Source: Nitrospirota bacterium
GTDB taxonomy: Bacteria > Nitrospirota > Leptospirillia > Leptospirillales > Leptospirillaceae
Length of the DNA stretch: 37,459 bases
Direction of reading: 5' to 3'
NCBI GenBank assembly: GCA_021827365.1
Contig: JAKAWK010000006.1
Location: 1-37,459, forward strand
This document shows positions 31,136 through 37,459 of the stretch, piece after piece (positions within the stretch are counted from its first letter, which is position 1; each line of letters opens with the position of its first letter). The notes beneath the pieces were generated by a model that was given only the letters and a program-made list of their open reading frames with translations, was not told where the DNA came from and ran no database searches. Made by a program: the position numbers and the translations under genes.

Positions 31136-34116
31136 TGGCCCGCCTGTTCCGGGGGTTCGACGATTTCTTCTGGGGGCTGTCGGCCTGGTGCGCCCACTCC
31201 CCCGAGAGCCTCTGCGAACTCGAAACCCCGGACGCCGCGGAGCATACGCTGGCCCTCCAGAACGGAGACCTGACAAGCGTCCTCGACCTCTCGGGGAGCC
31301 TGACCCTCCGGGACGGCGAAGCGGTTCGGGAGCTCGCCGCCCTCCTGTCCGAAACCTTCGCGGCCAGTTTCTCCCGCAAGGGGCACACCCTCCAGTTCGT
31401 CTTCGCCCGGGATCCCGAAGGGGGGGCCGGGGAGGTCGCAAAGGCCAGCGCCCCCCTGCGGGCCACCGCCGCCCGGATGAATCTCGACCTGTCGGACTAT
31501 TTCGACGCCCTCGAGGAGGCCCTCTCCCGCTATGTGGCCTCCGAGAGCGCCACCCTCGCGGTCGGAACCTCCCGGGAGCTTCTCTCCCGGGCCGAACGAA
31601 AAGACGAGAAGAGACGGCCCCGGACCGCCCCCCGGGGGAGCGGCGCCCTCCGGCTCGACGCCGGCGTCCCGCTTCTGCGCTCCCGCCACCGCTCCCTGGT
31701 GGAGAGCCTCAAAAACGCCCTGGCCGCCTCCGGGGTCGTCGTCCGGGAGATGACGGCCTCCGAGGTCCTCATGCGGATCCGGCACGCCTACGCCCCGGAC
31801 TTCACGGCCCCCGGCTGGATGCCCCGCCTTCCGGGATCCGGAGCCCTTCCGCTCCGGGCCCCCGATCCGGGGGTCGATCCCAAAAGGGATTTCGGCCACC
31901 TCCTGTGGCCCTCGATCGGGAGCCAGGTCTTCCCCGTCGGGGCCGAACGGGAAAAATGGTGGAACCTCCAGACCGTCCGGATCGGGAACCGCCTCCACGC
32001 CCCGCTCCGCCTAACCCTTCCACCGGAAACCCCCGCCCCCTTCGCCCGGCTGTTCAACGCCCTTCTCTCCGCCCGCCTCCCCTGGCGGGCCTCCTTCCTC
32101 CTGTCGAGCGACGGCCTCTCCCGGCAGGCCACGAAGGCCCTGTTCGCCTCCTTCCTGGGATGGACCTGCGCCGACAACAAGCTTGTGACGCAGGCCCTCG
32201 ACGATCTCCGGGAACTCGCGCAGTCGGGGAAGGCGATCGCGGGCTTCCAGGCCGTCTTCGACACCTGGGCGCCGATGGACGATCCCGGGTGCCTCGCCCG
32301 GCGGAAGTCGGCCCTCGCCCAGGCCGTCCAGGGCTGGGGAAACTGCGAAGTTTCGGACCAGGTCGGGGACCCCCTCCTGGGGGTGGTGGCCTCTCTCCCC
32401 GCCGCGACCCGCTCCTTTCCCGCCCAGCCTTCCGCCCCGCCGCTGTCGGAGGCCCTCTTCATGATGCCGCTCGCCCGGCCCGCCCTTCCCTGGCGGGAGG
32501 GGGCGTGGCTCCTCCGGACCCCCGACGGAAAACTCGCCCCCTACCAGCCGGGCTCCCCCCTCCAGACGGCCTGGGTGGAGATCGGGGTCGCGCCGATGGG
32601 CGGGGGAAAGTCCGTCGCCTTGAACGCCGCCAACCTCGCCCTGTGCCTTCTTCCGGGCCGGGACCGCCTCCCCTGGATCATGACCGTGGACGTGGGGCCT
32701 TCCTCCTCCGGGCTGGTCTCCCTCCTGAAGTCCGCCTTGCCCGACCGGCCGGAGTGCCAGCGGCTCGTCGCCTATCACCGCCTCCAGAACACGAAGGAGT
32801 ATGCCATCAACCCGTTCGGACTCCCCCTGGGCTGCGTGGCGCCCCTTCCCCTCCACCGGACCTTCCTCCAGAACCTCCTGGTCCTTCTCGGCACCCCCCT
32901 GGGGAGCGCGCCCCCGGACGGGGTGGCGGGCCTCGCCGGCCTCGCCGTCGACAGGGTCTACGAGGACCTCGCTCCCTCCGGCCCCCGTCCGAAGCGGTAC
33001 GAGCCGGGCCTCGTTCCGGAGGTGGACGCGGTCTTGGCCGGCCTCCGCCTTCCCGTGGATTCCCGGACGACCTGGCACGAGGTCCGGGACACCCTCTTCG
33101 AGGGCGGCCGGATCCTCGAGGCGGAGCGGGCCCAGCGCCGGGCCGAGCCCACCCTGGAGGACGCGGCGGCGGCGGTCCTGACGCCCGCCCTCTCCGACCT
33201 CTACCGGCCGGGCACCACCCGGGACGTCCCCGACCTCCCCGCCTATTTCTGGCGGTCCCTGGTGGAGGCGATCAACCAGTACCCGGTCCTCTCCCATCCC
33301 ACCGTCTTCGACCTGGGCGATGCCCGGATCGTCTCCCTGGACCTCGACGAGGTCACCCAGGGCTCGGGAGCCCTCGCCGACCGGCAGGCGGCGGTCATGT
33401 ACATGCTGGCCCGGCATGTGCTCACGAGCCGGCTCTTCCTGATGCCGGACCACGTGCCCCTGATCCCCGACCGCTACCGGGCCTACCACGCCGCCCGCAT
33501 CGACGAGATCCGAAGGGACCCCAAGAAGCTCAACTTCGACGAGTTCCACCGGGTGTCGAAGAACCCGGCCCTCGTGGCCCAGGTCGTCCGGGACATCGAG
33601 ACCGCGGTGCGGGAGTCCCGGAAGTGGAACCTGCACGTGGGCCTCTACAGCCAGCAGTTCGAGGACTTCCCCGATGCCCTTCTGGAGCAGGCGACCTCTT
33701 TCTATATTTTCGGCGCCGGCACCCCGCAGTCGGTGGAGCGGATCTCGGAGCGGTTCGGGCTCTCCAAGCCTGTGGCCAATGCTCTCGCCCGGATGAGCGG
33801 CCCCACGGAGGAGGGGGCGAACCTCATCGCCTGCTTCCGGACGAAGGAGGGGATGGTCCAGCAGCTCCTGACCAACACCCTGGGGCCGGTCGCCCTGTGG
33901 GCCTTCTCCACCACCGCGGAGGACGTCGCGATCCGGGACGCCCTGTACCGGATCCTGGGTCCTTCGGAGGCCCGGAGGCGCCTCGCGCTCCGGTTCCCCG
34001 GGGGTTCGGCCAAGAAGGAGGTCGAACGGCGCCGGGCCGAGGACTCCGCCCCCGACGGGGATGCCATCGCCTCCATCGTCCGGGACCTTCTCGCGGTGGA
34101 ACGGAGCGCGCCATGA
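31132..34116 (+). CDS. dotO: DotO/IcmB (TraU) family secretion ATPase
   Basis: The 994-residue protein has an amino half of unknown fold and an ATPase half. Walker A is APMGGGKSVAL at about residues 487-497, and a Walker-B-like region lies at NFDEFHRVSKNPALVAQV. TVDVGPSSSGLVSLLK and ESRKWNLHVGLYSQQFEDFP are conserved VirB4-type segments. DotO forms a hexamer of dimers at the cytoplasmic face with DotB. The ORF is open upstream of 31132, but ATGATG there follows GAGGAG. Length agrees with the Legionella and IncI proteins. Confidence 0.9.
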   Translation: MMARLFRGFDDFFWGLSAWCAHSPESLCELETPDAAEHTLALQNGDLTSVLDLSGSLTLRDGEAVRELAALLSETFAASFSRKGHTLQFVFARDPEGGAGEVAKASAPLRATAARMNLDLSDYFDALEEALSRYVASESATLAVGTSRELLSRAERKDEKRRPRTAPRGSGALRLDAGVPLLRSRHRSLVESLKNALAASGVVVREMTASEVLMRIRHAYAPDFTAPGWMPRLPGSGALPLRAPDPGVDPKRDFGHLLWPSIGSQVFPVGAEREKWWNLQTVRIGNRLHAPLRLTLPPETPAPFARLFNALLSARLPWRASFLLSSDGLSRQATKALFASFLGWTCADNKLVTQALDDLRELAQSGKAIAGFQAVFDTWAPMDDPGCLARRKSALAQAVQGWGNCEVSDQVGDPLLGVVASLPAATRSFPAQPSAPPLSEALFMMPLARPALPWREGAWLLRTPDGKLAPYQPGSPLQTAWVEIGVAPMGGGKSVALNAANLALCLLPGRDRLPWIMTVDVGPSSSGLVSLLKSALPDRPECQRLVAYHRLQNTKEYAINPFGLPLGCVAPLPLHRTFLQNLLVLLGTPLGSAPPDGVAGLAGLAVDRVYEDLAPSGPRPKRYEPGLVPEVDAVLAGLRLPVDSRTTWHEVRDTLFEGGRILEAERAQRRAEPTLEDAAAAVLTPALSDLYRPGTTRDVPDLPAYFWRSLVEAINQYPVLSHPTVFDLGDARIVSLDLDEVTQGSGALADRQAAVMYMLARHVLTSRLFLMPDHVPLIPDRYRAYHAARIDEIRRDPKKLNFDEFHRVSKNPALVAQVVRDIETAVRESRKWNLHVGLYSQQFEDFPDALLEQATSFYIFGAGTPQSVERISERFGLSKPVANALARMSGPTEEGANLIACFRTKEGMVQQLLTNTLGPVALWAFSTTAEDVAIRDALYRILGPSEARRRLALRFPGGSAKKEVERRRAEDSAPDGDAIASIVRDLLAVERSAP

Positions 34117-34754
34117 CCCTCTCCCTCCGGCCGCTCCGGCGTCTCCCGGCCCTGCTCCTTTCTGGCCTGCTCCTGTCGGCGCTTCCGGCTCCGGCCCGGG
34201 CGGCTTCCGCCTGCCACCAGGTCGAGGCCGCCCAGGTGAGCGCTGCGACCTCCACGATGACCAACCTGTCGAAGTCGGTGACCGGCGGGCTCATGACGCC
34301 CGCCGCGGGAAGCGCGGCCAACACGGCGGCCCAGGGATGCCTCTCGTCGCTCTCCTCCATGGGGGGAACCTTCGCCTTCCCGTCCATGTCGGGGATCCTG
34401 TCCAGCATCGAGAACATGGCCTGCTCGATGACCACCGGCATGGCTTCCGGGGCGGTCTCGATCCTCTCCGGCCCCCTGAACTCCTATTCCGCCTACGGGC
34501 TCGGCGGGAGCGCGGGATTCGGGCAGAGCGGAATCACGACCGTCAACTCCGGCCCCCCCTCCATCGTGAGCGGGTCGGCCTCCTCCATCATGGGCGGGGC
34601 CTCCGGAGGCGTGTCGGGCGCCCTCGGGAACGTCGGCTCCACGATGACGACCGGTGCTGGGAGTCTCCCAGGTGCGAACCTTGGGACTCTTCCGGGATCG
34701 AACAAGGCCGGGAACGCGATCTCGAACGGCTTCAACAACATCTACAAACCGTAG
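34113..34754 (+). CDS. Exported Gly/Ser-rich protein, unknown
   Basis: The 213-residue protein has a signal peptide with the cleavage site PARAAS near residue 30. The mature amino half has three Cys (SACHQVE, AQGCLSS, NMACSMT). The rest is low complexity in Gly, Ser and Ala, with SGSASSIMGGASGGVSGALG. It overlaps dotO as ATGA. The place corresponds roughly to TraV/TraW of IncI clusters, but no similarity can be claimed. A surface or adhesive role is possible. Confidence 0.6.
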   Translation: MTLSLRPLRRLPALLLSGLLLSALPAPARAASACHQVEAAQVSAATSTMTNLSKSVTGGLMTPAAGSAANTAAQGCLSSLSSMGGTFAFPSMSGILSSIENMACSMTTGMASGAVSILSGPLNSYSAYGLGGSAGFGQSGITTVNSGPPSIVSGSASSIMGGASGGVSGALGNVGSTMTTGAGSLPGANLGTLPGSNKAGNAISNGFNNIYKP

Positions 34755-34766
34755 GGGAGGAGGTCC

Positions 34767-35984
34767 ATGGAAGGGTTCTTTCGAAAAGGCCGGACGGTCC
34801 TTGTCGGAGCGGGGATCGCCGTCCTCGCGCTTTTTTGGCAGGCCGGAACGGCCCGGGCCTTCCCGGCGACCTGCACCGCCACCCTGACCTCCGGCATCGG
34901 CGCGGTGACCGGAGCCGCCCAGCTCCCGATCACCGGGGCCTTCGGGACCGGCAGCATCATGGCCTCCGCCCTGATCGGCGCCTGGCTCCCGTGGCTCATG
35001 GAGCTCGCCGACTGCTCCGCCCTCTCCGTGTACGTCGGCGAGGAGAACCTCCTGAACGCCCTCAACATCGACTTTTCCACGCTGGAGCAGGACGAGTGGC
35101 AGAACGACACGAACCTCCTGAACGGGCTCACGAACATGGCGGTCTCCCGGGAGTTCGGCTTCGCCGGAAACGGCCAGCCCTCCACCGCCGTGGCGGGATC
35201 CGGATGCCAGTCCGTCGACGCTGCGGCCGCAGTGGTCTCCGGGGAGGAAACCCGCCGGGCGACGGAAGCGGCCTACCGGGTGGCGGCCGCCCAGTACGCC
35301 GGGAACGTGACGGCCCGGTCCCAGACCGCGGCCCACGTCAACGCCGAGCCCCCCGGGGCCTTCTCGGTCGCCTCCCTCTTCCCCCCGGAATCCTCCCCGG
35401 CGATCGATCCGTCGGCCTCTGCCGGAACGGGGTCCGGAGGACCCACCGGACAAGCAACGGAGTACTACATCCAGAACCTGACGGATCCGGAGCCTCCGGC
35501 CCGGCCCACGGGGGCCAATTACGCTACCCCGGCGGGCCGGCGCTACCTGGCCGGAATGAAGGCCTACGACGCCCGGATGAGCCTCGCGCGGGAAGCTCTC
35601 GCCCAGGCGGCCTCCTGGAATACCGCCGCCTACCCGCTGTCCGGGTGGCTGTCGAAGAGCCTGGGGGAGATCGGGGCTCCCGCTCCCCCGGCCAACCCCT
35701 CCGGGATGATCTCCGAAAACCAGATGATGGGCGCCCTGGTCGACGGGCGGTTCGCCAACCCCAACTGGTACGAGGACATCGCCTCCGAGTCCACCTCGGA
35801 CCTCCTGCGGGAGATCGCCTACGAGAACGCGATCCTAATGAAGCTCGAGCTGTTGAACTACAAGGAGGCCCTGATCGGCCGGGCGATGGAGGCCAGCCGG
35901 TACGCCTTCGCGGTCCGGGACCGGGCGAATGGTTCGGACGGAGCCAAAGCCGTCGTCGGCAATGTCGTGGCCCAGACTCCTTGA
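34767..35984 (+). CDS. Large exported protein at end of Dot/Tra cluster, unknown
   Basis: The 405-residue protein has a signal peptide ending at GTARAFPA (about residue 31). The mature part contains three Cys (FPATCTA, ELADCSA, GSGCQSV), a hydrophobic segment at about 62-78, an Ala-rich region and a helical carboxyl end (ALIGRAMEASRYAFAV) that might form a coiled coil. The layout recalls minor-pilin-like proteins such as VirB5/TrbJ, but that is a guess. GGGAGGAGG precedes the ATG. It is the last gene before the integration module. Confidence 0.6.
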   Translation: MEGFFRKGRTVLVGAGIAVLALFWQAGTARAFPATCTATLTSGIGAVTGAAQLPITGAFGTGSIMASALIGAWLPWLMELADCSALSVYVGEENLLNALNIDFSTLEQDEWQNDTNLLNGLTNMAVSREFGFAGNGQPSTAVAGSGCQSVDAAAAVVSGEETRRATEAAYRVAAAQYAGNVTARSQTAAHVNAEPPGAFSVASLFPPESSPAIDPSASAGTGSGGPTGQATEYYIQNLTDPEPPARPTGANYATPAGRRYLAGMKAYDARMSLAREALAQAASWNTAAYPLSGWLSKSLGEIGAPAPPANPSGMISENQMMGALVDGRFANPNWYEDIASESTSDLLREIAYENAILMKLELLNYKEALIGRAMEASRYAFAVRDRANGSDGAKAVVGNVVAQTP

Positions 35985-35999
35985 CGAGGTAACGCTGTC

Positions 36000-36077
36000 A
36001 TGAAGATATCAATCCATCCCCAGGTCGAATCCTTTCTTCAGCCCCGCCTGGACAGCATCCGGAAGGAAGAAAAATGA
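36000..36077 (+). CDS. 25-codon ORF coupled to the excisionase gene
   Basis: ATG at 36000 to TGA at 36077 encodes MKISIHPQVESFLQPRLDSI plus RKEEK. Its stop overlaps the excisionase start as ATGA, and GGAAGGAAG just before serves as ribosome-binding site for the latter. No family. It may act as a leader peptide that tunes excisionase translation. Coding is uncertain. Confidence 0.3.
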   Translation: MKISIHPQVESFLQPRLDSIRKEEK

Positions 36078-36376
36078 ATATTCTCCCTCTAGACCTTGTC
36101 CGGATCGAAAAATTTCACGAACTCACCGGATACACCCCCTCGGCCGTCCGTGGTAAGATCGCAACAGGCGTTTGGCGGGAAGGAGAGCACTTCCTGAAGG
36201 CTCCGGATGGACATATTCTCATTAGCCTGGAGGGATATCAGCGATGGGCCGAGGGACAGGGATCCGAGCGCGTGGAACCAGCATCCAGATCAGCTTCTAC
36301 TGGAAGGGCAAGAGGTTCCAGCCCACGCTACAGATGGAACCTACGAAGGCCAATCTCAAGTACGCCGAACGCCTGA
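36074..36376 (+). CDS. Excisionase-like DNA-binding protein
   Basis: The 100-residue ORF has a compact winged-helix-type excisionase domain in its first 60 residues: IEKFHELTGYTPSAVRGKIA, then GVWREGEHFLKAPDGHI and ISLEGYQRW. The remaining 40 residues are Arg/Ser-rich and overlap the integrase by 133 bases, so they may be only a read-through tail. Excisionases bend DNA and direct the integrase to excise the element. The position before the integrase fits. Confidence 0.7.
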   Translation: MNILPLDLVRIEKFHELTGYTPSAVRGKIATGVWREGEHFLKAPDGHILISLEGYQRWAEGQGSERVEPASRSASTGRARGSSPRYRWNLRRPISSTPNA

Positions 36377-37416
36377 GATCAACGATTCTCCTGGAAATCG
36401 CCCAGGGAACATTCGATCCATCCAAGTATTTTAGAACCGGCCAGGAGACAAAGATTCCGACGGTCCGGGAAGCCCTCGAATCCTGGCTCGTATCGATCGA
36501 AAAGCAAACGGCCAGTTCCACTCTCAGGGATTATAAATCCGCCGTCCGATACCATCTCATCCCGGCCTTTGGCGACCTTCCCCTTGACAAGCTTTCCGCG
36601 CAAGCCGTCCGAACCTGGATGGCAGGACTCAAGGAGATCACCCACAAGCGCATCAACAATATCCTCGTGCCTCTGCGGGGAGCCCTGGGGGACGCCTTCC
36701 ATGATGGAGTCATCGACCGAAACCCCATGGACAGGATCAAGAACCTGCCGCTTGAAACCCGGGAGCCGGACCCGTTCACGCCCGAAGAGGTGAGTCTTAT
36801 TCTCCACACTGCGGAAGGGACGTTTCGGAACCTGATTCAGTTCGCCTTCTGGACGGGACTTCGAACGAGCGAGTTGATCGCCCTCGAATGGGGGGATGTG
36901 GACTGGAAACGTGGATCGGTGTTTGTGCGGAGAGCCATCGTCAGAAATGTCGTCAAGGAGACAAAGACGAAGGCGGGAATGCGCGAGGTGAAGCTCCTCG
37001 ACCCGGCGAGGGAGGCCGTCGAGGCCCAGAAGGAACACTCTCTTCTTCCGGGAGGACGGATCTTCACCAATCCGATCACGAAAAAGCCCTGGAACGACGA
37101 CACGGCGATCATGCGCCACTGGCAGTCGGTTCTCAAAAAGTCAGGGATCCGGTACCGGAATCCCTATCAGACGCGCCACACCTATGCGAGTCTTCTTCTT
37201 TCGGCGGGCGAGAATCCTATGTGGGTGGCGTCCCAGATGGGGCATGCGGACTGGGGAATGATAAGGAAGCGGTATGGACGATGGATCCCTTCAGTGGATC
37301 CTTCCGTGGGTGAGAAAGCCAACCGGATCGCTCAAAAAATCGCTCCGGATGGTGACAATATGGTGACAAGCAGAAAAACAGAGAGTAGCAAAGCATTACA
37401 AATAAACAAAAAGTAG
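36244..37416 (+). CDS. int: Tyrosine-type site-specific integrase
   Basis: The 390-residue protein has an amino-terminal arm-binding domain (SIQISFYWKGKRFQPTL, like DUF3596), a SAM-like core-binding domain (about 75-165, TVREALESWLVSIEKQTASS) and a catalytic domain. Arg207 in TGLRTSEL, the Lys in KTKAG, Arg311 in QTRHTYAS, His334 in GHADW and the nucleophile Tyr344 in RKRYGRW are all present. The first His of the H-x-x-R box is Tyr (YQTR), a change seen in related phage integrases. The stop at 37414-37416 directly abuts the tRNA-Leu CCA end, so this enzyme probably integrated the element there. Confidence 0.92.
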   Translation: MGRGTGIRARGTSIQISFYWKGKRFQPTLQMEPTKANLKYAERLRSTILLEIAQGTFDPSKYFRTGQETKIPTVREALESWLVSIEKQTASSTLRDYKSAVRYHLIPAFGDLPLDKLSAQAVRTWMAGLKEITHKRINNILVPLRGALGDAFHDGVIDRNPMDRIKNLPLETREPDPFTPEEVSLILHTAEGTFRNLIQFAFWTGLRTSELIALEWGDVDWKRGSVFVRRAIVRNVVKETKTKAGMREVKLLDPAREAVEAQKEHSLLPGGRIFTNPITKKPWNDDTAIMRHWQSVLKKSGIRYRNPYQTRHTYASLLLSAGENPMWVASQMGHADWGMIRKRYGRWIPSVDPSVGEKANRIAQKIAPDGDNMVTSRKTESSKALQINKK

Positions 37417-37459
37417 TGGTGCCGAAGGCGGGACTTGAACCCGCACGGGTTTCCCCACA
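37417..37459 (-). tRNA. tRNA-Leu, 3' part (cut by window end)
   Basis: On the reverse strand the sequence ends in CTTCGGC-A-CCA (37427-37417): acceptor strand, discriminator A and an encoded CCA. Before it is the T arm GCGGG-TTCAAGT-CCCGC and a stem-like piece of a long variable arm (GTGGGGAAACCC), as in class II tRNAs. Acceptor CTTCGGC with A73 fits Leu. The anticodon is outside the window. The site is a typical integration target (attR). Confidence 0.8.

Noticed and set aside
31188-34754. Very long ORFs in other frames opposite or beside dotO (up to 1188 codons)
   Set aside because: High GC content removes stop codons from other frames; their proteins are Pro/Arg/Gly-rich without domains, while dotO has conserved ATPase motifs.

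Overview
The window reads as a GC-rich bacterial chromosome segment carrying a genomic island that ends at a tRNA-Leu gene. Codon use (heavy CGG, CCG and ATC) and gene content would fit an acidophilic Nitrospirota such as Leptospirillum, but that placement is a guess from style and not a database result. The first 125 bases are the start of a glyceraldehyde-3-phosphate dehydrogenase gene, so the left edge looks like core chromosome.

Bases 132-17075 are an accessory region of small operons of the detoxification and regulation type. They encode an MFS exporter with its TetR repressor; two MarR regulators with SRPBCC, EVE-domain and membrane proteins; a second TetR with an alpha/beta hydrolase, an SRPBCC protein and a lactonase-like metallo-hydrolase; and GNAT, cupin, SAM-methyltransferase, DUF4188, VOC, AraC, PhzF and LuxR-type genes. 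At least six genes here are broken by frameshift, truncation or fusion (DUF4336, an MBL-fold gene, DUF1330, an EthD/O-methyltransferase chimera, a GNAT remnant, PhzF). The second TetR has a near-perfect 30-bp dyad at its own promoter and a second copy of the core before the SRPBCC/lactonase pair, which suggests one regulon.

Bases 17076-18078 hold no convincing gene. They include an AT-rich promoter/operator region with two dyad sites just ahead of the next operon.

Bases 18079-35984 are a compact type IVB (Dot/Icm, IncI-Tra-like) secretion cluster on the plus strand, mostly joined by ATGA/GTGA overlaps. The order is DotF/TraP-like, TraQ, TraR, DotI, DotH, DotG, a small acidic protein, RadC, a DsbC/G-like lipoprotein, a lytic transglycosylase, two membrane proteins, DotD, an inserted opposite-strand HigBA-type toxin-antitoxin pair, DotC, DotB, IcmT, a lipoprotein, a TcpQ-domain protein, DotO and two exported proteins of unknown function. 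The core complex (DotC, D, F, G, H), the inner-membrane DotI, and the DotB and DotO ATPases are present. The coupling protein DotL/TraX, DotA/TraY and any relaxase are not in the window. The toxin gene has an in-frame amber stop, and DotC, directly behind the toxin-antitoxin insertion, has no visible lipoprotein signal.

Bases 36000-37416 are an integration module: a 25-codon ORF, an excisionase-like gene and a tyrosine recombinase whose stop codon abuts the CCA end of a tRNA-Leu (37417 onward, minus strand, cut by the window end). This is the classic arrangement of an element integrated into a tRNA 3' end. No copy of the tRNA end was found further left, so the left boundary is unresolved.
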